Part shown: positions 10,900-22,485 of the stretch, piece by piece | Layout of the letters: the number at the start of each line of letters is the position of its first letter | Position numbering within the stretch: the stretch's first letter is position 1 | Assembly: GCA_030544215.1 (NCBI GenBank) | Contig: JARZZO010000014.1 | Coordinates: 33,447,734 to 33,511,733 of the forward strand | Source of the DNA: Zantedeschia hybrid cultivar | Taxonomy: Eukaryota > Streptophyta > Magnoliopsida > Alismatales > Araceae | Reading direction: 5' to 3' | DNA length: 64,000 bases | Notes under the pieces: generated by a model | The model's database searches: none | What the model saw: only the letters and a program-made list of their open reading frames with translations | What the model was told of the DNA's origin: nothing | Position numbers and translations under genes: made by a program

Positions 10900-11880
10900 A
10901 ACCAATAACCCATTGAGTACAAGGAAGATGGAGGTGACACTTAATGCTGCCCCTGAAGTACTTGGAGTGGAGGATGTAGAGAGATCCCAGCTATGAGAAA
11001 ATCCTTTGTAGGTGGTTGATGTCGGCAGAAGATAATGCTGACACCTGAGAAGTGGAAAGACTGTTGTTCACAGGGGAGGATGTTCTATTCTCAGCAGGTT
11101 GAGCCATGGCAACATTGCTTTTTGACTGCCCACATTTCCTAAACTTCAGTTACTTCTTATCTATATAAAGCTCCCAACATTTTTCAACATTGTGAATATC
11201 CTTACCATAGTGGGAACAATGTCTTGTAAGCTTGTTTTTGTCATTCCCTAATGACTGACCACTCTTGGCTTCATAGTGGTGCTGACCAGCGCTAAGTATT
11301 CTCCAAAATTCCAAGAAACAATAGATGCACTGCTACCATTCATGGCCTTTCGATGCCCCTCCTCATTCAGGACCTTACAATAGACTTGTTTTAATGTAGG
11401 AAGAGGCTCTAAGTATTTGTCCACGCAAGGACCAACAGGAAGAGCACCTTACAATATACTCTAAGTCACCAACAGGATGAGGGAGATAGTGTCCGCTGCA
11501 ACAGAGACTGAAGAGATGAGCCGAATAGCCCAATCTCACCAGGTTATGTTGTGTTTGCACCAACAGACCTTAAAACATGGCAGTCGGACAACAATTGGGG
11601 GGGGGCAACAACTCCTATGGCAATTGGGTAGGAAGAGGAAGGCTTGCAGAAGTTGGAGGAGACTCCATTCAATGCTCCACCCCAGTAGGAAAAAGAAAGA
11701 AGATTGGACAGCCCAGCAACCACCACCTTATACCTGTTCGAACAGCAAAACTCTAGAACAAGGGCGCTGGATAGTGAGAGAAAGAGGATGGGGGGTACTT
11801 GTGGGCTGAGAAAGGGATCTCTTCACCCTCTCTATTGCTCGCCCTTTAGGATGACTGGTCCTCCTTCCTTTAGGATCGCT
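10900..11880 (-). pseudogene. Copia gag remnant with mutated zinc knuckle
   Basis: The minus strand at about 11160-11230 encodes CSHYGKDIHNVEKC, a CCHC knuckle with its second Cys changed to Tyr. The paralogue at 50.5 kb keeps CSHCGKDIHNVDKC. Upstream frames (11375-11880) have SLRGQIL and the rest of Gag in broken pieces. Confidence 0.78.
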
Positions 11881-11972
11881 CTAATACCATGTAGCAAGGA
11901 GGAGGAAAGAGAAGAAAGAGAGGAAGAAGACGCACAAAAGGTTTTTGGGAACAAAATAGGGGATTGGTCCCA

Positions 11973-12440
11973 ACTTTACAACCAGATCCAAATCCAACGC
12001 TTGTAAGGTATTGTCTGCTTTAGGCCAAGCCTACACGATTTTGTCCCCAAAAGGCACCTCACAAGTTATGGATACAAATCCCACATATATAACCTAATAA
12101 CTTTTCTTGTTTTCCGATAAAGGACTAATTCGATTCATTCTAGCCCCAGCCCCCAGTCGTAGTGGTAGCTGTACACCATGGCGGCTTCAACCACTTTACT
12201 TGCGGGTAGCCTTTTCCTATGGGTAGCCCTCTTCTCCTGCCCGGTTCGTGACTGGATTACTACAAGCTCACCAGATTCTGCATTGTTTGTCCTTGAACCA
12301 GCCTGCATCGTACTACACAGGTCCTACTCTGATATCATTTTGTAACGATCCGATCCAATGCTTGTGAGGTATTGTCCGCTTTGGGCCAAGCCCGTATGGT
12401 TTTGTCCGCAAACGGTGTCTCACAACCAGATCCCCTGCAT
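11973..12440 (-). mobile_element. TRIM-type LTR element remnant
   Basis: Two related terminal pieces share GAGGTATTGTCCGCTTTGGG-like sequence, the hallmark of a widespread plant TRIM family (TATTGTC..CTTTGGGC). They lie at about 11985-12130 and 12341-12430. Next to the second, CTCTGATATCATTT is the reverse complement of an initiator-Met primer-binding site, so the element is on the minus strand. Its short internal part has no coding capacity. Both ends are truncated. Confidence 0.7.
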
Positions 12441-12464
12441 AAACTTTATCTTCTTCTTCGGGCT

Positions 12465-13446
12465 AAGGAAGCACACCGTGTAGCCGAACCAAACCTACTT
12501 CCCTCCGATAGGCTCGGCTACCACCACCCCGGTCCACCACCTAACGTTGTGCTAGTCCCCCCAGGCCTCCACGTGCTAGTGTGGCGCAAAAAACCTTCCA
12601 TGGCAAGAAGATGGTGTTGCATGTGCATGTACACCACGATCTCCTGCAGCGAATAGGACTTTTGAGTTTCTCCATCAATGTGGTCGGCTAGGATGTGGTA
12701 GCAGACGACCAAGTAGCAGCAAGTCCTAGACATGGTGCAAACAACCTTGGTGGAGCTCGAGTTGGAAAAACTCTGAAGTTAAGTGTACTCGGTTAAAAGA
12801 AGTCTCGGGATGGGTGACCTTTCTGGGAAGTGTACCAACTAGCACAGTTGTGGGCCAGTTAGCAAATTGAGTCGTTACATTTGGCCTTGTACGAGGCCCC
12901 TTAGAAGCCCTCGTCATCTCAGCTCATCTCCAATTTACTGTGTTGGACAACCTTGTTACCCTCTCTCTCTCCTACCCCTCCCCCCACTACTTTGCCATAT
13001 GTGTAGAGAGCTTTTGACACGCGATAATGATGGGACTTTAGTGGTGGGTGCATTTAGGAGTTCCTCCCATTCTCACACCAGGAACCTAGAGTTCTGGAGG
13101 TTTAGTTCAAGATCGGATGCCTTATTATTTTATCGTTACTCAAAACTTTTGTAAACATTTAGTAGGTTGGGGGCCTGTGAGGCAGTGTTGGCATAGTGGG
13201 CTTATGAGGGTTTGTTTCTCTTTGGCTGTGGAAGTATGACGTAGAATATATAAATTAATTAAATATTTTTACCTCAACCATGCTGGCAAGCTAGCCGAGC
13301 CAAGCTGGGTCAAGCTCGAGCTTGGCTTGTTTCATCTCAAACCAGCCTAAATTACAACTCAGGCTTGGTTTGATTGATTAAATTAGCTGAGCTGAATGGA
13401 GCCTGATTCAAGCCGAGCTCAAGTAGCTCACTCGTGGCTACCCTTA
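12465..13446 (-). mobile_element. hAT-like element with Agenet fragment, copy A (truncated)
   Basis: The minus strand carries CCYLVVCYHILADHIDGE, matching the Agenet segment CYLVEYDDLLADD.DG. A Cassandra LTR fragment interrupts the coding part at about 12750-12880. The right end is GAGCTCG-rich and ends GTGGCTACCCTTA, a degraded form of the family terminus TGGCCACCCCTA. The left part is lost against the TRIM. Confidence 0.72.
12750..12880 (+). mobile_element. Cassandra-type TRIM LTR fragment with 5S rRNA sequence
   Basis: Contains CTCTGAAGTTAAGTG and GGGATGGGTGACC, recognisable 5S rRNA blocks (usual CTCCGAAGTTAAGCG and GGATGGGTGACC). It ends GTCGTTACA, an LTR terminus. This combination defines Cassandra TRIM elements. 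It interrupts copy A of the Agenet-bearing element, with a possible imperfect 5-bp target duplication (CTTGG/TTTGG). Confidence 0.78.
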
Positions 13447-13960
13447 ACCCTAACTGCTTATTTAAAAACTCAAATGTTAAAGTTAGTAACTAGAGGAAGA
13501 ACAGGAATGTGTCACCTTACCTAAAAGGAGATTTATTGAGTCCCAAGTTGTTATTGAGATATTGTCAAGCTGCCCTTAATTTAATGCCTTCCACTTACAA
13601 GGAACTAGAAATCTATGTTAAAGTTAGAAGCTCAAGGAGAAGCGGGAATGTTTCGCCTTACCTAAAAGGAGATTCATCGAAATCCGAGTTACTCTCTCAC
13701 CTTACTTGAAAGGAGACTCATCAAGTTTTAATTACTGTTGAGATATTGATGAACTACTACCAATTTGATGCTTTCTACTTACTAAGAACTATAAATCTTA
13801 TGTTAAAGTTAGAAACCAAAGCAAGAGCATGAATGTAACACCTTACCTGAAAAGATATTCATCGAAGTCCGAGCTACTACTAAGACATTGTCAAGTTGCC
13901 TTTGATTTAACGCCTCCAACTATGTACTAAAAACTGTAAATCTTATATGTATTAAAGTTA
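13447..13960. repeat. About 145-bp tandem repeat array (block 1)
   Basis: Roughly four degenerate units. Unit landmarks on the plus strand are AAAGTTAGAAACC, CACCTTACCTGAAAGGAGA, TTCATCGAAGTCCGAGTT, GATATTGTCGAGCTGCCC and ACTAGGAACTACAAATCTTA. Several units are shortened. Confidence 0.8.
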
Positions 13961-14815
13961 GAAACATTAATGCTTCTCCTTAAACAAAACCATAAAGGGC
14001 TCAATCCCAAACTGAGGCTATTATATTCCAAACTTAAAATATCAATTATCTACATTGTTAAACTATCACTCTAGTCTTGTATTAGAATTTTAATCAAAGA
14101 ATTACTCTAATATCAAATAAGGCACCCTGCATAATGAACTATTTTATTGCTTCAAATCTATTTTGTTTCTCATTTGGAACTATATAATATTAGAATTTCA
14201 ATCAAATACTTAACTATACTTCAAATAAGGCACCTTCATCACCTCAAATATATTTTGTTTCTCATTTTCAAATATAATAAACTAACTTAAACATTCAATA
14301 TATCCCCTGCACCTAATCTTTTCTTGTATGGTGTTGTTTCTTTAAGGGCTTTAAGAACATTTTCGAAGAGTCGAAGGACCTCATAGGAGTTAGGGGAACA
14401 TACAAGTGCCGACCATGTGTATCCATACATGTCCATACCTGGTATGTGTTATTCATATCTAGGTATTCTTATGAATTTAACTTCTCGATCTGCGACTGTA
14501 AAAAATCATATATTTCACTTTTAGGTCATTATATGAATTTTAGTTACCTTAATGCATATTTATATATTTAAATTATAATATTACTTAGCAAATACAAACT
14601 TAAGAACACAATGACTCTACGCTGTCATTTGTGACCAATTTTCTTATAAGATTGCACACTACGATCAAGAGCCATCAAATGTGATAAAACTTTTATCATA
14701 AATCAACCAATCGGCAAGACTGGGTGTGCAAACTTAGTGCGCAGTATCGACTGGCAATTACTTATCAGGAACTACAAATCTCCTCTTTGCCTAAAACCAA
14801 AAATACTACTACTTC
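13961..14815. repeat. AT-rich dispersed block, copy 1 (5' part)
   Basis: Begins with AAACATTAATGCTTCTC and continues with AT-rich non-coding sequence that recurs at 19351-20001, 25807-26090 and 54061-55469. It is cut by a solo LTR at 14816 and resumes at 16867. No coding frame or transposon terminus recognised. Confidence 0.75.
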
Positions 14816-16866
14816 TGTAACGACCCGCCACCCTATAATCGGGGATCCAATTACTAAATAGGTACCGAATCATTAAAATTTGGAGCCAAATCAAGATCTC
14901 GATAAGTGTAAAAAATAAATGATAAACTAAGCTAAACATTCCACAACACATCGAATTGTAAAGGAAGTGCATGAATTAAAAATTATTACAATTCGACTTG
15001 ACTCAGCAAATAATTACATATTCCAACTAAAGATAAATAATTAGACGTACAAGCCTGAAAAGGAAATAATAACTACATCGGGGCATACCTCGGAACCGTG
15101 GTTGCTGGCGTGTAACTCAAGACGAAACCCTCTACGCCACACCTGCCTAGAACCCTCACCTGAAAACCGCAGGGGTGGGTCTCATTGAAATGGACTCAAT
15201 AAGGATCCTTTGATCCCTACCACCCACTCACGCACCCACAAGTGCAACAACATGAATATAGGCAATTAAACAAGTAAAGCAATAAACACAGTTCCCAAAT
15301 TCCGATATGAAACACATGCATTCGAAGATGCAACAGGCATAACTCTAAAACCACTCAACTCAAAATCGGAGTCTACAACCAACATCCCTGCGAAACACAC
15401 AAACCACGCCACCGAACGAGGAGAAACATCGACCCGTTGGGACGGAGCAACAACCCCTCGGATAGTACGCTGGCTAGTTTGGCCTGTCTAGCTCTAGGTG
15501 GTTCTACCTCCTCCCAGCCACGAGCGTAGTGTACTACTCCCACACTAGTACTAGCTATACCTTGAGGTACAACAGGTGACCCTCTCCAGCTAGGCATCAC
15601 CCTACCACACCCACACCAGCACTGCGCCCCCCCCACACCAATGGAGGGTGTCTAAGCGATAACAACTGTCACTCTGGGTCCACAATCGCACCAAACATAA
15701 CACAGTGCGATCCGGTCACGTAGAAAGCCTCGTCCTCAAAGTACGGTTTCGAATATGTATTTAATCAAATTATCTAATAATGTATACATATGTTAATTGT
15801 ATGAATTAATGGGGTCTGTCTTGAATCGCGTCGTCCGTAGCCGACGTCATTTAAGACCTCTAAACTGATTCAGTTTTCTCATAGGTGCTGGGACCTAGGG
15901 ATACTAGCCTGAATGGCATCACCCATAGCCGACGTCGTTCAGCTCTTTATCCCACGCTGGCCTCGGGAACCAAAAAATTAGGCTGCTGAATCGCGACACC
16001 TGGTCTTAACGCCATTCTAAATGATGTCACCTAGTCTCGACGCCATTCAACGCCCGAAACTGAGCTTCTCCGGTCTCCACCGAGCCAAAGTCCCTCTCTC
16101 CCCTAAAATACATGAAAACGCAAGAAGGTAGGGGGAGGATCAAATAACCAATTGAAACACACTAAGCTCCATTTCATAAGAAAAAGTTCATTTTCATCAA
16201 AAACCCTCTAAAACACTCTGTCTACCCAAAATTCTCCATACACATCGCATGCTTCAAAGCGGAAAAATCATGATTATAAACAAAACACCCTATCGGTTAC
16301 TTGAACTGCTCCTAGCTCCAAGTCGCCGCTGCTACACTGCAAGCCGCCACTGGTACTACTGTAGACACCGTCACTCCACCGGGACATCGGCCGCAATCCG
16401 GAGAGCAATGTGTCGCGGAGGAGATGGTGGTGGTAGCGGTGAGGGGTAGGAGGTTGATGGAGTGGAAGAAGAGAAGGAATGGGGGGAGGAAAGGAAGGAG
16501 AAGAGGAAGGGGAAACAGAGCCGTTCAGAGAAAGGGAAGAGAGAGAGTGAGAAGGAGAGAATAAGAGAAAGGAGGGAAGTCTCAAGCGTTAAACCGAAAC
16601 ATGTTAAATCGCGTTGTTCCCGAACAACGCCGTTCATACGACAAGATGGGGTCGTAGACTGGCATATTTCTGAATGGCGTCGGCCATGCAAGATGCCTTT
16701 CAGACGATCAGACCGGAATTGTACACTTGCACCCCAACACTTGCCCACGTAGCACCTCCGCATGCCTCCTAAATGGCGTCCCCTTAGGCCGACGCCGTTC
16801 AAAATCACGTCGGGGTCCGATACTGAACTCGACCCAATAATCAGATCCGAAATCTCAATCCTTACA
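14816..16866 (-). mobile_element. Solo gypsy LTR, 2,051 bp, TSD ACTTC
   Basis: On the minus strand it starts TGTAAGGATTGAG and ends GGCGGGTCGTTACA. It is flanked by ACTTC at 14811-14815 and 16867-16871. Only one LTR is present, so unequal recombination probably removed the rest. It holds several GGCGTC...GACGCC palindromic modules (15.83-16.04 and 16.6-16.8 kb) shared with the other gypsy LTRs. Long open frames inside are not supported as genes. Confidence 0.92.
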
Positions 16867-17584
16867 ACTTCACCTTCAAGAAATCATAAAGAGTCTAGTC
16901 ATGTAGTGTGCCTAGTACTGTGAACTAAATTAATTGGCTTTAAAAGGTTTCCATAATAAGAGTATTCGAATAACATGAGATCTAGCATTCATCATTTCAA
17001 GGCAATCATTCTTTCATAAGGAAGACATTTATTAAGCAGTTCTTTATGTCGCTAAATTTTCTCAGTACTTTTTATGCATCTTATTAATCCTTAACTCTTA
17101 TCTGTATGCCATATATCGTCACCATGGTCTTAGAATGTCATGAGAATTACAATTTTAATCTGGCAACCTTATATACATCCTACGCCAAAACACAATCTAT
17201 CTTATTGTATTATATATTCTAAGCCACAACATCAATTCCTATAATGCTAAATTATCAGTCTACTTTATTTAAAAAAAGTTTTAATCAAACAATCTAAACA
17301 TTCTAGTTTATTATAAAAATTAACATCTAAATTGATACAATGATGATTCCTTAATCTTCGAAGGTATCCTAAGGGCAGGAAAAGACATAAAAAGCCCTTA
17401 AGTCAACACTAAAGACTCCCCTAAAGCTACTAATAACGGGCACGCCTATGTTGGTCCTAACTGAAAAGGAAAGAAATGCATAATAAAGACTGGACTCGAT
17501 CCTAGATGTGGAGCTAGAAAGAAATATATAATAGAGATTGGACCCAATCCTAGATATAGAGCTCGTCACCAAGTATGTACTCGA
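16867..17584. repeat. AT-rich dispersed block, copy 1 (3' part) and junction
   Basis: Continues the block cut at 14815 (TTCACCTTCAAGAAATCATA onward) to about 17375, collinear with 55010-55470. The last 200 bp, with a repeated GACTGGACTCGATCCTAGAT-like phrase, is not recognised. Confidence 0.7.
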
Positions 17585-18408
17585 CATTTGCTCGTCTATT
17601 GCTCAGTGTCCCCACCACCTGTCAACCATCCAACATTGTATCAAACTACCAGGCCTCCACAGGCTGGTGTGACGCAAACGGCCTGCCACGGCAACAAGGC
17701 GATGCTGCACATGCCTGTATGCTACGATCTCTTGGTGCGGATCGGGCTCATAAGTTGCACCATCGATATGGTCGGCCAGGAGGTGGACGTAGACGATGGA
17801 GTAGCAGTAGGTCTTGGGCATGGTGCGAATAACCTTGCCCTCGTACTTGGCCCCTTGGAAGCCCTTGTTGTCCCAGCTTACCTCCGCTTCGTCGCCATTG
17901 GAGAACCTCATTGCCCTCTCTCTCTACCCCCATCACTTCATCAGAGGTGTAGAGAGCATTAGATAGGCGATAGTGACCAGACCTTAGTGGTGGGTGCACC
18001 TGGGAGCTCCTCTTATATGCACTAGGAAGCTGGAGTTCCGAAAGTTTAGTTCGAGAACGAAAGCCTAATAGTTTTATTAGTACTCAAAATAATCTTGTTC
18101 AAAACTTATGTAAACGTTTCATTAGGCTAGGGACTTGTGAGGCGGTGTTGGCATGGAGGGCTTACAAGCGTTGGTTTACCTTTAGATATGGAAGTTTGAC
18201 ACATAATATATAATTAAATATTTTTACTTTGAGCCAGCTTGCGAACCAGTCGAGCTGAGTTGGGTTAACCTCAAACTTGGCTCGTTTGATAAGACGGGCC
18301 TAAATTAATCGGGCTTGGTTTGATTGATTAAATGAGCTGAGCCAAGCCTGACTCGAACCGAGCTCGAGGAGATCATGAGCGGCTCGGCTCGACTCATGGC
18401 CACCCCTA
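17585..18408 (-). mobile_element. hAT-like element with Agenet fragment, copy B
   Basis: A minus-strand frame at 17603-17911 reads FSNGDEAEVSWDNKGFQGA, then KTYCYSIVYVHLLADHIDG, an Agenet domain (family GDEVEVSSDEEGFRGAWYEA, then YLVEYDDLLADDDG). After the domain the frame degenerates. The right part is rich in GAGCTCG and ends CATGGCCACCCCTA, the terminus of this family. The left end is truncated. Confidence 0.8.
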
Positions 18409-18990
18409 GCTCCGACTATTTATTAAAGACTGCAAATGTTATCTATGTTAAAGTTAGAAACCAGCGAAAGAGCAGGAATATATCAATTTACCTAAAAGGA
18501 GATTAATTGGCGTCCAAGTTGTTACTGAGATATTGTTGAGTTTCCCTTAATTTGATGCCTTGTACTTACTAGAAACTACAAATCTTATGTAAAAGTTAGA
18601 AACCGAAGGAGAAATATGAAATGTGTCACCTTACCTAAAAAGAGATTCATCGAAGTTCGAGTTGTTGGTAAGATATTACCTAACTACCTCTAATTTAATG
18701 CCTTCAGCTACCTGCTAAAAATTGCAAACCTTATCTATGTTAACAATAGAAACCAAAAGAGGAGATTGTATTACCTTAGCTGAAAGCATATTCATCTAAG
18801 TTTAAGTTGCTGCTGAGATATTGTCGAATTACCTAGAATTTGATGCTTTATACTTACTAGGAAATACAAATGTTATGCTAAAGTTAGAAACTGAAGGAGG
18901 AGCATGAATGTATCACCTTACCTGAAAAGATATTCATTAAAGTCCAAGTTGCTGCTAAGATATTGTAGAGATGCCCTCGATTTAATGACT
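18409..18990. repeat. About 145-bp tandem repeat array (block 2)
   Basis: Four units with the same landmarks as block 1. The array begins directly at the right terminus of Agenet element B with CTCCGACTATTTATTAAAGA, the same position within the unit as at the other copies. Confidence 0.8.
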
Positions 18991-19178
18991 CCATATATAT
19001 ATATGTATATATATATATATACATATATGTATATATATATATATACATATATATACATATATATACATATATACATATATATATATATACATATATATAT
19101 ACATATATACATATATATATATATACATATATATATACATATATACATATACATATATATATACATATATACATATAC

Positions 19179-19227
<49 letters not shown>

Positions 19228-19246
19228 CATATATATATACATATAC

Positions 19247-19278
<32 letters not shown>

Positions 19279-19349
19279 ATATATATATATATACATACAT
19301 ATACATATATATATATATATACATATGTATACATACATATATATATACA
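18991..19349. repeat. AT-rich microsatellite, (TA)n with CATATA variants
   Basis: About 360 bp of alternating TA interrupted by C and G at irregular steps. It gives long but meaningless Tyr/Ile frames on both strands. It sits inside a 145-bp unit. Confidence 0.97.
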
Positions 19350-19350
19350 C

Positions 19351-20001
19351 TAAGAACTATAAATCTTATTTATGTTAAAGTTAGAAACATTGATGCTTCT
19401 CCCTAAACAAAATCATAGAGGGCTTAGTCTAAGAATGAGGCTACTATATCCTAAGCTTAGAATATCAATTACCTACATTGTTAAACGATCACTCTAGTCT
19501 CGTATTAGAATTTTAATCAAAGAGTTACAAAGACCTTAAATACGGCAACTTGCATGATGAACTATTACTTCAAATGTATTTTGTGTTTACCATTTGGAAC
19601 CATATAATGTTCGAGTATATTAACAAAATAAAAATTTAATTATCACTTTTATTTTACATTAGAAGTTCAATTAAACACTTAACTATACATGCTATACTTC
19701 AAATAAGGCACCTTGCATGATGATCCATTACCTCGAATGTATTTTGTTTTTCATTTTTCAAACGCAATAAACTAACTTAAACTCTCAATATAATCCCCTT
19801 TCCCTAATCTTTCCTTCCTCTCCTAATCTCTTTTCTTTCCCTTTTTCATCTAGCTATTCTCATGAATTCAACTTCTGGAACAACGATCGTAAAATCATAT
19901 GTTCCTTTTCAGGTCATTGTATGAATCTTAGTTACCTTAACATATATTTATTTAATTAAATTACGATATTGCTTAGCAAACACAAGCTTATGACACACCG
20001 A
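19351..20001. repeat. AT-rich dispersed block, copy 2 (5' part)
   Basis: Collinear with 13961-14640 and 54061-54790. Interrupted at 20002 by a hAT-like element. Confidence 0.75.
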
Positions 20002-20823
20002 TAGGGGTGCAATTGATTCGAGTCAAGCCTAGCCAAGTTTTACCCTGCTTAAACTTGGCTCGAACACTTTAGATCGAGCTTGAACTCGAACGAGTTTTTC
20101 CATTCACTGTTCAAACTCAGCTCGTTTAAAAACTCGTCTAGCTCGAGCTGAACTCGTGAACTCAGAACCAAACTCGGTCTGCAACAAATGTTTAACATTC
20201 AAATTCAAAATTTCAATAATGGCCCAATGGGCACAGTCCCCCAACGAAGTCAAGATGAGGGAACGTAGCCCCCACGCAACAGACTCGATAACGTGCGCAT
20301 TTTAAAGACCCTCCTAGCTTCCACTTTTTTGAACCAGACGATGTAGGACTATACATTAGCTCTTCTACCTTCCAACACCTGTGAACAACTCCTTTGTCCA
20401 CTCCTTCCCTTCACCCTATTAATTGTTATTTTTATTTATGACATATGATAATCTTAAAGTATTTGATAAAAGATTCTACAGAATATTAAATATCTTAATA
20501 ATTAAGTTTGTTAATGAATAATATAATGAAGATCCATCTAAATGAGTTCTTAAGAAGCATTTAAATGAGTATCTAAATGACTTTTTAATGATAAATGAGT
20601 TATGAACGAGTATTTAAATGAGCTCTTAACAAGTTTTTAAATGAGTCTATTCACGAACATAATCGAGTCGAGTTCACCTGTGTTCAAACTTGATCTCATT
20701 TATGAACTGAGCTTAAATTTTTGTTCAAACTTGTTCATTTAAACTTAATAACGGCCGAGTCAAGCTATTATCGAGTACTCTCACAAGCTGCTCATCGAGC
20801 GTATTGGTTTGTTTGCACCCCTA
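20002..20823. mobile_element. Non-autonomous hAT-like element, 822 bp, TSD CACACCGA
   Basis: Ends TAGGGGTGCAA and TTGCACCCCTA form an 11-bp perfect terminal inverted repeat. CACACCGA flanks it at 19994-20001 and 20824-20831; an 8-bp duplication is the hAT signature. Subterminal regions are rich in GCTCGAAC-like motifs. No transposase frame is present. Confidence 0.9.
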
Positions 20824-21215
20824 CACACCGACTCTACTCTGTCATTTGTGCCCTATTTTTTTGTAAGACTGCATATTATAATACATTGAGAAAACACAGA
20901 CAAGAGTCAACTAATGTCATAAAATTTCTACCGTAAACCAATCAATCAACAAGACTTGATGTGCAAACTTGGTGCGCGGTTCCGATTGACAATTGCTTAC
21001 TAAGAGCCACACATCTCCTCTTCGCTTAAGGCCAGAAACGTTAGTGCTTCACCCTCAAGAAACCATAAAGAGTCTAGTCATGCAATGTGCCCATTATTGT
21101 GAACTAAACTAATTATGGCTTCAAAAGGGTTCCATTATGTGTATTCGAACAATGAGATCCAGTGTTCATCATTTCAAGGAAATCATTCTTTTATAAAGAT
21201 AGCATTCATTAAGCA
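20824..21215. repeat. AT-rich dispersed block, copy 2 (3' part)
   Basis: Continues the block cut at 20001, collinear with 54790-55190 (CATTTGTGCCCTA onward). Confidence 0.72.
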
Positions 21216-21420
21216 ATTCTTTATGGGCTCGAGCTCGGCTTACCAAGAAAGGAATTTAGCTCGAACTTCGCTTGAGCTCTGCTTATTATAACATTTTTAA
21301 GTTAACTCAACCAAGCAACTAAGCTCACCCAACCAAAAACAATCGAATCGCTGAGCTTGGAAAGGTTCAATAGAGGGAGGCTTGAGATTTAAAGAGAAAG
21401 TGGGTTGAAGTTTTGATAAA
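21216..21420. mobile_element. Left-end fragment of Agenet-bearing hAT-like element
   Basis: GGGCTCGAGCTCGGCTTACC, then the conserved stretch ending GAGATTTAAAGAGAAAGTGG, matches the subterminal left part of elements D-G. The element is interrupted by the L1 fragment; a piece resembling its continuation (AACTAAAAAGGCTCAAT) follows at about 22122. Confidence 0.65.
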
Positions 21421-22095
21421 GTAAATGATGTTTTCTCAGTGAAGTCTGCTTATAAGGTTATTGTTGATAGGGGTGTTCTACATCAATTCCATTCTTATAT
21501 TTAGAAGCCAAAGAGTTCTTAAAAGTAAAAATCATTAAATGAAGATGTTCCCTTCGTAGGCTACCCACTTGCAACAGTATGACAACATTTATTGATGGTC
21601 TCACCCTTAGTTGTTCGTAATGTGGAGAGGAGGATGAGACTATTGATCATTTATTATGTATGTACTCTTTCTCTAAGGAGGTGTGGCAGGATTTGCTGGA
21701 GAAGCTTCACATTCCAGGAGGCTATTGCATTCTATTCTGCATAGTGGAGTGCTTTCTTTCCAAAGAGAGGTCATATTATGTCTATAAGGAAGATAGTAAG
21801 ATTTGGTGGTTGGTCCTTCATGCCATTTTTTGGGCCATCTGGAACAAGAGGAACAGGAGGATCTTTCGCAAAGAAGCTTTTATCCATAATAGAATTTCAT
21901 CTTTGGTTTGTGAGAAAGTAAGAGAATGGGCTTTGCTTCTTTGTTATGCATCTGCGTCTTCCTTTTCTGATCTTTTGAGTGAGAGGTGATGATTGTACCA
22001 TCTTGGTGCTTTTTGTATAGGGTGTTTATGAGGGTTCTCTTTATACTCTTGTACATTCTCCTATTTTTTGAATATATACTGCAGCACCAACTACT
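21421..22095 (+). pseudogene. L1 LINE 3' end (zf-RVT region)
   Basis: The plus strand reads CGEEDETIDHLLCMYSFSKE, then KIWWLVLHAIFWAIWNKRNR and RIFRKE. This is the zinc-binding C-terminal region of plant L1 ORF2 (C..C....HL..C...A..W; WAIW.ERN.RIF). It is 5'-truncated, the usual outcome of target-primed reverse transcription. The end near 22095 is A-rich. Confidence 0.82.
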
Positions 22096-22139
22096 TTCAA
22101 AAAAGAATAAGGTAACCAATGTCGAACTAAAAAGGCTCA

Positions 22140-22480
22140 ATCTTGTTCAATATAATTAAGCGGTAATTAGAGCATAAACTTATAATCTGTGGATTACTTT
22201 ACGTTGTCTCTAGGATATGTGGTTGTAAAGTTAATTTCGAGATGAGATCTCAAATATGAGTTTGACTGTACATGGACACATACCTTAAACTATTCCCAAT
22301 TATAGAGTAATCACTCTGGGACATTTATTACTCGTAAATCGACGCGCATGATGTGTAGATAACTAATCTCATAGTCATAGGTGCGAGGCACCAGCACATA
22401 TGTGTAGGTGTTCATCTTGGGAGGATGTTTACTGAACTAGTTTGCTGATAGATCTTCAGATGGTTAATTATACCTAATGT
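22140..22480. other. Unrecognised spacer
   Basis: AT-rich DNA with no open frame resembling a known family and no terminal repeats that I could pair. Confidence 0.4.
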
Positions 22481-22485
22481 CAACT

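Larger units (their letters stand above)
7465..11972 (-). mobile_element. Minus-strand copia retrotransposon, near full length
   Basis: 3' LTR at 7465-7719 (TGTAG...CTACA) and the start of the 5' LTR from 11890, with PBS TGGTATTAGAGC read on the minus strand just inside it. The internal region holds, in order on the minus strand, Gag, protease/pre-integrase, integrase and reverse transcriptase/RNase H, all with stops. The 5' LTR breaks off near 11972, where a TRIM-like sequence begins. A GTTCA sits just before 7465, the same 5-bp target used in the paralogous copy at 49 kb. Confidence 0.87.

Noticed and set aside
12750..12880. 5S rRNA gene
   Set aside because: The 5S sequence is partial and diverged and ends in LTR sequence (GTCGTTACA), so it is a Cassandra LTR fragment.
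18884..19353. Long open frames of Tyr/Ile/Met on both strands
   Set aside because: They are produced by the AT microsatellite (TATATA/CATATA); no composition or motif of a real protein.
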